This document shows, piece after piece, positions 26,601 through 32,200 of a stretch of DNA of 64,000 bases. The DNA lies in NCBI GenBank assembly GCA_963669155.1, contig OZ022581.1, positions 23,851,003-23,915,002 on the forward strand, given 5' to 3'. Below the pieces are notes generated by a model. It worked only from the letters and a program-made list of their open reading frames with translations, was not told the DNA's origin and made no database searches. The position numbers were made by a program, and so were the translations under genes. Numbering within the stretch: position 1 is the first letter of the stretch; every line of letters starts with the position of its first letter. The stretch comes from Arbacia lixula (lineage: Eukaryota; Echinodermata; Echinoidea; Arbacioida; Arbaciidae).

Positions 26601-27511
26601 ATTTTCTAAAGTATAGCATTAAATTAAGCGGGAATCTAGTCACAACAACAAATTTATCTCATATTCATAGAAATAGAATATAGAATTCACATCTCAAGTT
26701 ATGGTAATAACTTTGCTGTGAAAGAGGTGACAAGAATAAGAAATTTTTAAATAAAAATTAGATGTGAAAGATATGAAAAGAAAAAGGACCCAATTAGAGC
26801 AAGACTTTGCTGTCCTCTTACTTGGTAGGAACTGGAGTCCCCTGAACTTGATGGTGGAGGAACCCATGCCCCCAGACTTGGTGGTAACAATGACATCACC
26901 GGGCCCCTTGCAGTTTGTCGTCCGGCAGATGATTTTGCTGGGTGATATCCACTCCACCAGGAGTGTGACGTTGACTCCACATACTGATACATCTGTATGA
27001 TGATGAAAGGCAAAAAACAATAAGTTACTAAATTCTTTTAGTAAGGCTATTATTGTAAAGCTATAGTGACTTGTATTGTACTGCAATAAATGCTGAAGCT
27101 TTGTTGGCTAACCATTCTGTATTTCAATGAATCTGTTCTTGGTCCAACAATTTAAATTGTTTTGAAAATTTATAATCAGTGTAAGTTTATATTTATTTGT
27201 TTGTTTGTTTGTGTTTTGCAATTACCTCAGTATAAACAAATGTCTTGTTTTCAGAAGGTGTTTGTGGTTTAAAATGTTTAATAGCCCTGTCACACTACAG
27301 GGCATTTTATTGCCATACCCTTTGGCAAGTTTCAATCTCCCTAACAGAAAATTACTGTTCAATAAAATACCTAAGAACTCTACTCACTGAAGATGTCTTT
27401 CTCATTGATGCCCAGATTCTCCCCTCGGATGGTCAGTTTGGTGCCCGGTGGGCCCTCCTTGGGGGACAGACCCGTCACCTTGGGTGGATCACGGAACCTT
27501 CTGGACTGCAT
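1273..27511 (-). CDS. EXOC2: EXOC2 (Sec5), exocyst complex component 2, gene span of 27 coding exons
   Basis: Sec5 is a subunit of the octameric exocyst, which tethers secretory vesicles to the plasma membrane and is an effector of Ral GTPases. The spliced protein is 953 aa (human about 924). Residues 13-97 form the N-terminal IPT/TIG domain; Thr13 and Arg29 correspond to the Ral-contacting Thr11 and Arg27 of mammalian Sec5. The rest is the long helical Sec5 rod, with recognisable blocks such as [19 protein letters not shown] (exon 8), [17 protein letters not shown] (exon 9), [18 protein letters not shown] (exon 11) and YAGNFDW (exon 24). Twenty-seven exons were joined by hand; every donor is GT, every acceptor AG, and all phases agree with no internal stop. 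The ATG at 27511 sits where the human start aligns; its exon is open further upstream, so a non-coding first exon is likely. Exon 7 carries an acidic low-complexity insert. The gene is divergent with IMPACT. Confidence 0.97.
2053..2112 (-). CDS. EXOC2: EXOC2 exon 26
   Basis: Acceptor TGTCTCAG, donor GTAAGA. Codes [19 protein letters not shown], residues 909-929, matching human SSFKQALEALPQL. The next intron (2052-1349) carries a degenerate inverted-repeat fragment at 1948-2046. Confidence 0.93.
2205..2375. mobile_element. Short fold-back MITE
   Basis: Ends 'agggccctgttgcatagagc' and an inverted 'ttgcttaaaac' type arm ('aagcaacaaggccc' at 2353-2366); internal 'aatggtaac' repeats. In EXOC2 intron 25. 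Confidence 0.6.
2500..2743 (-). CDS. EXOC2: EXOC2 exon 25
   Basis: Acceptor CTCTTGCAG, donor GTGAGC. Codes residues 828-909, including [20 protein letters not shown] and [15 protein letters not shown], the conserved C-terminal helices of Sec5 (human YLKEALVNIIAVHAEVF). It is the longest exon and GC-richer than its introns. A fold-back element lies in the next intron. Confidence 0.96.
3106..3247 (-). CDS. EXOC2: EXOC2 exon 24
   Basis: Acceptor GACTTTCAG, donor GTAGGA. Codes [20 protein letters not shown] and [17 protein letters not shown], residues 781-827, nearly identical to the human KELDQRLFENYIELKADP and YAGYFDW block. Confidence 0.96.
3797..4776. mobile_element. Nested fold-back: Tigger/pogo-like MITE inside another inverted repeat
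   Basis: Outer arms of about 46 bp: 'gcatacaccgtagtaagtat' (3797) mirrors 4730-4776. The inner element, about 3855-4717, starts 'cagggaaacccagttataac' and ends with its inverse ('gttataacggggtttccctg'), with further 'ctcgctatagccgat' inverted repeats inside. CAG...GTTATAACG ends are typical of pogo/Tigger elements. It lies in EXOC2 intron 23; no transposase frame is visible. Confidence 0.75.
5670..5786 (-). CDS. EXOC2: EXOC2 exon 23
   Basis: Acceptor TGAAACAG, donor GTAAGT, phase 0 on both sides. Codes [20 protein letters not shown] and [19 protein letters not shown], residues 742-780, matching human EQRLLIVLSNCCYLERH. The next intron (5669-3248) contains a nested fold-back transposon. Confidence 0.95.
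6400..6469 (-). CDS. EXOC2: EXOC2 exon 22
   Basis: Acceptor GCTGACAG, donor GTAAGC. Codes [20 protein letters not shown] and PSM, residues 718-741, matching the SSPDLFGSIHEDFSL segment of human Sec5. The next intron includes a fragment of the 'gttcaccct' repeat family. Confidence 0.88.
6540..6610. repeat. (CTN)n trinucleotide repeat
   Basis: Mixed CTA/CTG/CTT trinucleotides in EXOC2 intron 21; the open frame through it is a by-product of the repeat. Confidence 0.85.
6716..6877. mobile_element. Short fold-back MITE
   Basis: Arms 'cataaaggtttgcaatcaat' and its inverse 'gattgatcgcaaacctttat' bound 160 bp. Related degenerate sequence lies at 1948-2046 and 21890-22045. In EXOC2 intron 21. Confidence 0.75.
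7100..7164 (-). CDS. EXOC2: EXOC2 exon 21
   Basis: Acceptor TTGGTAG, donor GTGATT. Codes [20 protein letters not shown] then L, residues 697-718, matching human VFIYCLEQLS. The next intron (7099-6470) carries a fold-back element and CT- and CTN-repeats. Confidence 0.88.
7483..7566. repeat. Compound microsatellite (CA)n(CATA)n(TA)n
   Basis: Pure alternating AT from about 7508 to 7566, preceded by CATA and CA units. In EXOC2 intron 20. Confidence 0.95.
7797..7856 (-). CDS. EXOC2: EXOC2 exon 20
   Basis: Acceptor TGCTTTCAG, donor GTAAGT, phase 0. Codes [20 protein letters not shown], residues 677-696, aligned to human VFQQPKTQEEVCQLSINIMQ. The next intron contains the long (AT)n microsatellite. 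Confidence 0.9.
8560..9825. mobile_element. Fold-back element with G-run/C-run ends
   Basis: Starts 'ccggggggggggtattcc' and ends 'ttttcggaatacccccctg'. Inside both ends are repeated 'aaaaattttatct' blocks in opposite orientation (8595-8670 and 9540-9800). The centre is AT-rich with a purine patch (9413-9500). A fragment is at 36125-36260. In EXOC2 intron 19. Confidence 0.65.
10024..10202. mobile_element. Fold-back MITE, 'gtttcaccaagctgttcg' family, copy 1
   Basis: Near-perfect palindrome: 'gtgtttcaccaagctgttcg' mirrored by 'cgaacagcttggtgaaacac', with inner arms 'cgaacgactggtgatccctt'. Other copies at 18786-19152, 35262-35575 and 39086-39748. Confidence 0.85.
10307..10390 (-). CDS. EXOC2: EXOC2 exon 19
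   Basis: Acceptor CCCGCAAG (weak, but with a CT-rich tract), donor GTGAGT, phase 0 on both sides. Codes [20 protein letters not shown] and CISTSEKK, residues 649-676, matching human FEQCIVCSLQSLKGVLE. The next intron (10306-7857) holds two fold-back elements. Confidence 0.9.
10625..12118. repeat. Tandem array of about 165-bp units with TGACCTTTGACC motifs
   Basis: About eight units, each with 'ttcattgacctttgacct', 'gtcaccagtctaccccc', 'gtaccatgttt' and 'ttggatttggattta'. Motif cores lie near 10793, 10898, 11062, 11237, 11397, 11567, 11727 and 11887. The array ends in a (GGAC)n run (12022-12072) and a 'gcctccg..cggaggcata' inverted end; its other end (10625-10680) has 'tatgcctccgcc'. It fills most of EXOC2 intron 18. 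Confidence 0.85.
12564..12634 (-). CDS. EXOC2: EXOC2 exon 18
   Basis: Acceptor GTGTAG, donor GTAGGT. Codes [20 protein letters not shown] then TTL, residues 625-648, matching human [20 protein letters not shown]. The next intron (12563-10391) contains the TGACCTTT repeat array. Confidence 0.93.
12657..12699. repeat. (GA)n microsatellite
   Basis: About 20 GA units immediately upstream (in transcription) of EXOC2 exon 18. Confidence 0.95.
12725..12945 (+). mobile_element. Non-LTR retrotransposon 3' end, fragment
   Basis: Codes [16 protein letters not shown] and a stop at about 12746-12797, the usual end of a LINE reverse-transcriptase ORF. It is followed by a tail with 'gatatgcgctatacaag' and (ATT)n at 12918-12940. 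Same family as 15000-15480. Confidence 0.7.
13016..13510. repeat. 159-bp tandem array carrying copies of the EXOC2 exon-17 tail
   Basis: The exon's last 49 nt plus donor recur with exon-end positions at 13462 (real), 13303, 13144 and 13018: steps of 159, 159 and 126. Each 159-bp unit contains an internal 33-bp duplication ('gattgcagtact..agtctat'), missing from the last unit. Copies at 13303 and 13144 keep the GTCAGA donor; the one at 13018 reads GGCAG. An open plus-strand frame through the array (13094-13519) exists because 159 is a multiple of 3. Confidence 0.92.
13462..13583 (-). CDS. EXOC2: EXOC2 exon 17 (tail copied into the intron)
   Basis: Acceptor TGTATAG, donor GTCAGA. Codes [20 protein letters not shown] and [20 protein letters not shown], residues 584-624. 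The last 49 nt and the donor are repeated three times downstream in the intron (listed as a repeat). The annotated copy is the only one preceded by the rest of the exon and a good acceptor. Confidence 0.94.
13643..13853. mobile_element. Fold-back MITE
   Basis: Ends 'tacgccatatatttagcg' and 'cgcaaaatatatggcgta'; inner inverted 'cgtgatcg..cacgatcg'. In EXOC2 intron 16. Confidence 0.75.
14258..14430 (-). CDS. EXOC2: EXOC2 exon 16
   Basis: Acceptor CCACCAG, donor GTGAGA, leaving phase 2. Codes [20 protein letters not shown] and [16 protein letters not shown], residues 527-584, matching human VMHSLVKLTRGALLP and WLAHAIQTVR. A fold-back element (13643-13853) lies in the next intron. Confidence 0.94.
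14545..14912. mobile_element. Fold-back family 'gggatagttcaccctgaaat', partial copy
   Basis: Left end 'taaagggatagttcac', then 'gtttgatgaaaatccgtcaa' and 'ttgtgatgccacgtggg', and the mirrored 'gggagagcacctcccacg'; the right terminal inverted repeat is missing. Full copies at 19586-20085 and 52287-52778. Confidence 0.75.
14926..15480 (+). mobile_element. 5'-truncated LINE with inverted 5' duplication
   Basis: The frame 15000-15235 codes [20 protein letters not shown], then [20 protein letters not shown] and [20 protein letters not shown], the typical C-terminus of a non-LTR reverse transcriptase. The 3' tail has 'gcgctatataagcacaa' then (TTA)n. The first 64 nt (15000-15063) are inverted at 14926-14989 across a 10-nt spacer, making a near-perfect hairpin. 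In EXOC2 intron 15. Confidence 0.85.
15685..15735 (-). CDS. EXOC2: EXOC2 exon 15 (51-nt small exon)
   Basis: Acceptor TTCAACAG, donor GTAAGG, phase 0 on both sides. Codes [17 protein letters not shown], residues 510-526. Being 3n and phase 0, it could be skipped without a frameshift. The next intron holds a LINE fragment and a fold-back repeat. Confidence 0.85.
16294..16421 (-). CDS. EXOC2: EXOC2 exon 14
   Basis: Acceptor GCCTTGCAG, donor GTAACA. Codes [20 protein letters not shown] and [16 protein letters not shown], residues 467-509, matching human [20 protein letters not shown]. The next intron (16293-15736) shows nothing recognised. Confidence 0.96.
16495..16812 (+). mobile_element. tRNA-derived SINE
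   Basis: A-box-like 'tggtatattggtgagagc' and B-box-like 'ggattcgatct' are spaced as in pol III promoters. The tail 'acgctatataagagcccat' plus (TTATTA)n resembles the local LINE tails. In EXOC2 intron 13. Confidence 0.8.
16818..16895. repeat. Degenerate telomere-like patch
   Basis: 'ggttaggataaggttatggt' type repeats followed by inverted 'ccctaaccctag'. TTAGGG-like but irregular; possibly chance or an old repair scar. Confidence 0.4.
17381..17422 (-). CDS. EXOC2: EXOC2 exon 13 (42-nt small exon)
   Basis: Acceptor TTTGACAG, donor GTAAGT. Codes [13 protein letters not shown], residues 453-466. Phases agree with both neighbours. The next intron (17380-16422) carries a SINE and a telomere-like patch. 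Confidence 0.85.
17567..17614. repeat. (CT)n microsatellite
   Basis: About 24 CT units in EXOC2 intron 12. Confidence 0.95.
18045..18119 (-). CDS. EXOC2: EXOC2 exon 12 (variable linker)
   Basis: Acceptor GTTTACAG, donor GTACTT. Codes a polar linker, [20 protein letters not shown] then RRNFSG, residues 428-452, in the weakly conserved region before the TPHRVAFVEKL block of human Sec5. Supported mainly by splice sites and phase. The next intron holds (CT)n at 17567-17614. Confidence 0.85.
18634..18746 (-). CDS. EXOC2: EXOC2 exon 11
   Basis: Acceptor GTCTGTAG, donor GTCAGT. Codes [20 protein letters not shown] and [17 protein letters not shown], residues 390-427, aligned to human [20 protein letters not shown]. 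The next intron (18633-18120) shows nothing recognised. Confidence 0.96.
18786..19152. mobile_element. Fold-back MITE, 'gtttcaccaagctgttcg' family, copy 2
   Basis: Longer member: arms include 'cagctatagttgaaatctga' and its inverse 'tcagatttcaactgttgctg', with an AT-rich centre. In EXOC2 intron 10. Confidence 0.85.
19586..20085. mobile_element. Fold-back family 'gggatagttcaccctgaaat', complete copy
   Basis: Starts 'agagatagtccaccctaaaa' and ends 'cagggtgaactatcccttta'; inner arms 'gattttgtgacgtcacatgc' and 'agcacgtgacgtcacaaaat'. In EXOC2 intron 10. Confidence 0.85.
20127..20229 (-). CDS. EXOC2: EXOC2 exon 10
   Basis: Acceptor TTGCACAG, donor GTAAGA. Codes [20 protein letters not shown] and [13 protein letters not shown], residues 356-390, matching human AEVETRIEALRELLLDKLLE. 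The next intron (20126-18747) carries two fold-back repeats listed separately and AT-rich sequence. Confidence 0.96.
20576..20657 (-). CDS. EXOC2: EXOC2 exon 9
   Basis: Acceptor TTTTTCAG, donor GTTTGT. Codes [20 protein letters not shown] then EVKAFKK, residues 329-355, almost identical to the human block GDYDVVINDYEKAKSLFG. The next intron (20575-20230) shows nothing recognised. Confidence 0.97.
21687..21832 (-). CDS. EXOC2: EXOC2 exon 8
   Basis: Acceptor CTGCAG, donor GTATGA. Codes [19 protein letters not shown] and [18 protein letters not shown], nearly identical to human Sec5; residues 280-328. An A-run lies at 21656-21673 in the next intron. Confidence 0.97.
22322..22489 (-). CDS. EXOC2: EXOC2 exon 7 with acidic insert
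   Basis: Acceptor CTTTCAG, donor GTAAGTG. Starts [10 protein letters not shown] (human AIHQKLEADG) and ends [12 protein letters not shown]. Between them is a segment of about 35 residues rich in Glu and Gly ([20 protein letters not shown]), longer than the human linker. It is G/A-rich but in frame and open. Confidence 0.92.
   Translation of the reverse strand, partial: PFTEICVGMRTLVNGCSHRLGRRALGWRRERTRKEEKEMEIRNRLSHCRRLRSYC
23051..23178 (-). CDS. EXOC2: EXOC2 exon 6
   Basis: Acceptor CACAAACAG, donor GTAAGA. Codes residues 181-223, including [14 protein letters not shown] and [12 protein letters not shown], matching human FEQLKMAVTNLKRQ and GLSTFFEAQDAL. The next intron (23050-22490) contains a short (GAATT)n run at 22906-22929. 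Confidence 0.93.
23958..24027 (-). CDS. EXOC2: EXOC2 exon 5
   Basis: Acceptor TTTGATCAG, donor GTAATA. Codes [20 protein letters not shown] (residues 158-177) and then SST, matching the NFSAAWYLIENHSNT block of human Sec5. The next intron (23957-23179) holds nothing recognised. Confidence 0.92.
24385..24492 (-). mobile_element. Non-LTR retrotransposon C-terminal fragment
   Basis: Minus-strand frame [20 protein letters not shown] then [15 protein letters not shown] and TAA. The KTW...DRxxWRR pattern is typical of the end of LINE reverse-transcriptase ORFs. In EXOC2 intron 4. Confidence 0.65.
24638..24678 (-). CDS. EXOC2: EXOC2 exon 4 (41-nt small exon)
   Basis: Acceptor TTATGCAG, donor GTAAGTTT. 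Codes [13 protein letters not shown], aligning to the FSQKDLEMLFHG region of human Sec5. It enters in phase 2 and leaves in phase 1, consistent with exons 3 and 5. Confidence 0.9.
25163..25200 (-). mobile_element. Retroelement tail fragment
   Basis: 'attattattacttatactgc' then 'gcttttcc' is the inverse of the LINE/SINE tail 'gcgctatataag..(TTA)n' seen elsewhere in the window. Confidence 0.5.
26164..26299 (-). CDS. EXOC2: EXOC2 exon 3
   Basis: Acceptor GTCATAG, donor GTAAGC, leaving phase 2. Residues 99-144 contain DSAIWVDES and DPLGLPME, matching the human QSAVWVDE and NPLGIEIE segments. The next intron (26163-24679) holds a reversed retroelement tail at 25163-25200 and otherwise nothing recognised. 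Confidence 0.93.
26822..26992 (-). CDS. EXOC2: EXOC2 exon 2 (rest of IPT domain)
   Basis: Acceptor CATACAG, donor GTAAGA, phase 1 on both sides. Residues 42-98 include [20 protein letters not shown] and [15 protein letters not shown], diagnostic of the Sec5 IPT domain. The next intron (to 26300) holds nothing recognised. Confidence 0.96.
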
Positions 27512-27542
27512 GGCCACCGTCTCCTTGGTAACACTACACCGT
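27388..27542 (-). CDS. EXOC2: EXOC2 coding exon 1 (start codon exon)
   Basis: Begins after acceptor TTTTACAG; ATG at 27511-27509 follows a 31-nt leader with no in-frame stop. Codes residues 1-41 ([20 protein letters not shown]...), the first strands of the IPT domain, including Thr13 and Arg29 of the Ral-binding face. Donor GTGAGT, phase 1. The next intron (27387-26993) shows nothing recognisable. Confidence 0.93.
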
Positions 27543-27626
27543 CTGTAAAAGATGCCCAGAAAAGTCCATGCTTAGTACCATGAAAATGATAAAAACAAAT
27601 GACAGCACTTTGCAAATACATGTCCA

Positions 27627-27848
27627 CTACAGCTCAAAGGAATTGGCATAAGGAAAGAGAAAGGGAAGAAAGGGAAGGAGCCGCAGTTTTAAACCGCAGT
27701 ATATTTTGTCAAGTTCAGCATTAAGCACGATGCTTTAACCTAAAAAGCATCATCTTTTATGCTGAACTGGACAAAATAAATTGCGGTTTAAAACTGCGGC
27801 TCCTTTCCCTTCTTCCGTTTCCCAATTCCTTAGTGCTGCAGTGTAGTT
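27627..27848. mobile_element. Fold-back MITE, 'ctcaaaggaattggca' family, copy 1
   Basis: Arms 'agctcaaaggaattggcata' and 'ccaattccttagtgctgcag', then purine arm/pyrimidine arm, 'gccgcagttttaaaccgcag' and its inverse. In the EXOC2 5' intron. The second copy (31251-31487) is in IMPACT intron 3. Confidence 0.85.
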
Positions 27849-28600
27849 GGGTAGCTGGGTAAACCACATCAGTGTACATCATTTAAAGGCAGTGTACTCC
27901 TTTTGTAGGTTAAACAAATAAACTGTATAAATATACAAGAACTATGTAAGAAAATACAATTACAAGAATTTACCTCACAATATCACTATAAGAACTGAAA
28001 ATAAAGCAGAATCATAATTCACATAAAAAGTGGATTTTTGGTTCAGCTCGGGACGGGTCATCCAAAAGGCCTAGAGACCATACACAGTCCAGACTGCAAT
28101 AGCACGTTTATACATCAAGGGCTCTTGAGCTTTCTGCACCAGAGTGAATTGAGGTGACTGGTATGGTCTTAAGACAAGGTGTTCCATTTGCAAAGGTCAT
28201 GAAACTCGGAAGGCACATCAGGAAAAGTGAAAAACTATCCATGTTTTATTTGAACCTCAGAGATTTGTCCCTTTCAGCACACAATGAGAACATAGCGCGC
28301 AGTATCTAGGCTTAGCCTTTTTATGTTTCGGACGAACTAGCCCCTAACTTCTCAAAGTCTACTGATCGCTATCATTGATTTCACTTTTAAGTCTGTTTCC
28401 AGTTCTATTATTGAGAGGGGAGTTTTAATGGTGTACAGTACATTCTTCTATTTCTGTTGTTATTACAACAATTTTTTTATATTTTTATTTTTGCTGACCT
28501 GCAATTGTCCCTGAGCCTGTCTTTAAAAAATGTCTAAAAATTCATTTAAATAATATCAAAGACGTAGTCGTAGACTAGTAGTTGGGTAGTAAAAACTTAC

Positions 28601-28840
28601 ATTAGTTTTGAGCAGATCTTCTCTCCTTTTGGCCTGTTAATTGAACACAGTGTAATCCAACAAGCCAGTCCCAAGTTCAGAGTCAATATTACTCAGTCCA
28701 CATCTGAACCTGTGCAAACGGCTAGCTGCATATGCCTGTAGAATGGTCTGCGCTGGCTTGCATACACTCGCACAATAATGCACCACTGCCCCTAAAGTAG
28801 CAGGCACTCCGATCGACCTCTCAGCCGAGCTTGCCTACCC
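28601..28840 (-). other. EXOC2: Probable non-coding first exon of EXOC2
   Basis: A good donor (AAT|GTAAGT on the minus strand at 28601/28600) lies 1.06 kb upstream of the ATG exon, which itself starts at an acceptor. This predicts a spliced 5' UTR exon; its start near 28840 is a guess. The intron between (28600-27543) carries a fold-back element (27627-27848) and a weak inverted pair around 28040/28340. Confidence 0.5.
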
Positions 28841-29244
28841 CGGAAGTAAGTACAGTGTCTAATTATTTATACCAAGTCACACATATATATATGTTATGTG
28901 GGTTTGCGGGAAAACAACATTATAATACAAGCTAGTGATAAAATTATAGTTATCTTATTTTCTAAATATGCTATTTTTGTTACATCTGAATAGATTAAAT
29001 TATATATTTATTCGAACTAAGTATTTTTCATCAACCACCTCATCAAGGGTCTTATTTTTTTTTCATCTATAATTTAGGGTGACTTGAAAAAAGCCACAGA
29101 GCATTCTTCATTCATTGCATGTATGCACTGTCCGAGGCCGAGGCACGATTGTTAGTTGTCATCGTTTCGAGATCGAGAAACGCGCCTCAACGTTTTGAAA
29201 GAGCTGAAATCCTACGAACTTACGTTACCTGTATGTCTACAGAC
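28602..29244. promoter_or_regulatory. Divergent EXOC2/IMPACT promoter region
   Basis: The two genes are head to head, with about 400 bp between the presumed EXOC2 first exon and the IMPACT start. CCGGAAGT (28840-28847) is a consensus ETS/GABP site, common in divergent housekeeping promoters. No TATA box at a sensible distance was noticed. Control of both genes by this region is inference. Confidence 0.5.
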
Positions 29245-29274
29245 ATGGAGGAGGAAGATGATCTCACAAAGCAG
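29245..29274 (+). CDS. IMPACT: IMPACT exon 1
   Basis: ATG GAG GAG..., 10 codons (MEEEDDLTKQ), donor GTTAGC. The short acidic start resembles vertebrate IMPACT. The frame is open to ATGs at 29233 and 29119; the 29245 start was chosen for length match. The intron (29275-29807) contains a GC-rich patch at 29385-29460 and nothing recognised. Confidence 0.7.
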
Positions 29275-32200
29275 GTTAGCAACAAGTTGATTGAGTCGGA
29301 TGATTATCGCAAAAATTACCAATTAGATTATTTATTATCGTTTTCGGTTGTTCAGCCAGGTGTTGATTCTGACGTACGTCCCTGCCGAAGCTCCGGGCGA
29401 GCCGCGCTGAGGGTGCGGGGCCGGAGTATCCGCTGCAGCTGCAATGCGGGGGAGAGTGCTGAAAGTACCTGAAAATGACCATAAATCACATTGTTTGACG
29501 AAATGAACTACGAAGGTTTGCAATTTTGTTAAAAATAACATGAAATGTACACATATTAGGGTTAGATGTCAGACTTCAGGTTTTGTGATTCGGGTTATTG
29601 GCAATATTGCTAGCTCAGCTAGCTGATAAAACCCACCCCCTTTTGAGGCTTTTCAGACACTTTTTCTTTTGCTTCTCATCTATTGTATGGGACCTCTTTA
29701 TTGTATTCATCTGAGAGTTAGGTAAGAATTCCGAGGATATAACATTAATCTTCAGCTAATTATTGTTTCTTACTCCTATATTAATAACTATTTTACATTG
29801 ACTCAAGGTGGATGAAGTTGAAGCAATGTCGGCCATCTATGCAGATGACTGGTGTGTTGTGGATGAGGTCAGCAGGATCTACTGCATTGCAGTCTGTGGT
29901 CAAGATGAGAGATCAAAGATCTGCCTTCAGGTTAATATATTCCAGCAATTGCAGAACCAGATGTACGATGCAATGATAATGACGATATCATTGAACATAA
30001 GAAGAGCAGGATTTAACTAAAGGATTAGAAAACAAAAACAATTTTTATGCCTCTGCAACCATGTTGGCGGATGGCATTATGTGCACATTCTTTGTCCATC
30101 CGTCTGTCCGTCTGGATGTCGTCCATGCGAGAACTCAAAAATTTATAATTGACCAAATTTCATCAAATATAGTATAATGACATATTGCGGGACAATTAAG
30201 TGAATACATTTTGGCTAATGAATGTAGGTCAAAGGTCACAGGTCAAAATCATAAATCCTAGTTTCACTTATAACGTGATAATTCATCAATCCTAAATCCG
30301 AGGTCCATGATAATGCATGTATATGACAGGACAATTCAGTGATTATTTTGGATAGGACATGTCATTGTTAAAAGGTTATATGTCAACATTATCCCCTACA
30401 ATTGCCCTTTTTAACTCAAGAAATGATAAATCAAATTTCATCAAACTTTGTACAATGATGACATATAATTATATATGATGGGACAATTACATGTGATTAA
30501 AATTTTGAGTCGGCTCGGTCAGGATTGAAGGTCACAGGTCAAAGTCAAATCATGGAATGTTTTTGTTTATGTGATAAAATATGAAATATTCTAATATAAA
30601 TAATTATAAATAATATGACAGGTCTCTCTCGATAAAGTTGTATGTCATAGCCAAATAGCAAGTTTTTCAGGCATTAGAGGGTGCAAGTTTACTAAATGAT
30701 AAGATATTTTGGTAATATACTTCAGTGTCTGCATAGGAGGGCGGAGCCAGTCGACTGATCGCAGTCAAATATCTTTAGTTTTCACAACAATAGAGTGGAT
30801 ATTTATTGTATGGCTATAAGTTAACATTTACTTTTGTACATTTCAAATATATTTTACTTTCATATCTAGGTTCTTCTTCCTGATGGCTATCCCAGTAAGC
30901 AATCACCAATTTTCCAGTTAAAGTAAGTAACTTACAATCATATTACCAATATATTTGCCCTTACTTATTCCTCATACCGGCAGTATATCTGCTAAGGACA
31001 GTTGCAGGAAGATCTCAAAGCTCTGTTGAGGCTTAGCATGAGTTGCAGTATGTAGTATGAGGCTTTAAACATTTGTCTGTGAGAAAAATGAACTGACACC
31101 CAGTTTCCAACTATATGAATTGTGTTTATAAATGTCATTACATTAGATATGATTGTTCAAGGGAAATGCAAATGTGAGATTTTTAACAGTCCAGGGATTG
31201 CACACAATTTTTTTTTTTTTTTGCTTTTTGCTTGAGACTGTTGTATAATACTCTCCAGCTCAAAGGAATTGGCATAGGGAAAGGGAAAGGGAAGAAAGGG
31301 AAGGAGCCACAGTTTTAAACCCCTCTATATTTTGTCCAGTTCAGCATAAAACATGATCATGCTTTTTAGGCTAAAGCATGATACGTGTTTCATGCTGAAC
31401 TGGACAAAATATACCATGTTTTAAAAATGTGGCTCCTTCCCTTTCTTCCCTTTCCCTTTCCCTGTGCCAATTCCTTTGAGCTGTAGAGTTATTCCTCCTC
31501 ATATTGAATATTCATGAGTCATTTCTCCTCAAATTTGAATCCAGTGCCCCATGGTTGACAGGGCATTTCAGGACAAACCTTGAAACGGGCCTCACAGAAG
31601 TTTGTACGTAAGTGTGCGGTACTCAAAGTGTCATCCATTTCCTCTTTTTCTCTTTTACAAACTTGTACAGTACTTGCAAATCAAAAATTCTCTGATAGCC
31701 TGTGTATTTTGTATGGGAGACTGCTTGGAATTAATTTGGTAAACTCACAATATGTCAATGGGAAACACTGCCACATATATGGTATTTGTAACTTTGTTTA
31801 TTGCACATTTCGCTTGTACCGTACAAACAGCCAGAAAGTATACGGTATAGGCATACATTGCACAGAGAGCTACCAAACTACACATCGCAAAAGTGACCAA
31901 ATAAGGCATCTGCAAAGACCACATGGATTCCTTAATCGACACGAACACATGAATGAGAGTGACATGATTGGATGTGTAACCAGTACAGATGGGACAACAT
32001 TGAAATTCTTTGTTAAGAGAAAATATATAAGTATAAATAGTAATTATATTGTGTACATTTAATTGTAGGTTTAACCATTGTGTGTTGAATTGTCTTATGT
32101 ACCTAAGTGAGTACATGGAAGCATGTATTGAACAAAATGGAAGATCCTTGCATTGGGCACGTAAATGAAATCAATGGTTTCTAGCGAAGGAAAGGAATCG

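Noticed and set aside
31580-32062. 160-codon plus-strand frame in IMPACT intron 4
   Set aside because: It overlaps the exon 4 end, reads on into AT-rich intron, has no family resemblance, and the splice donor at 31607 with matching phase explains the locus better.
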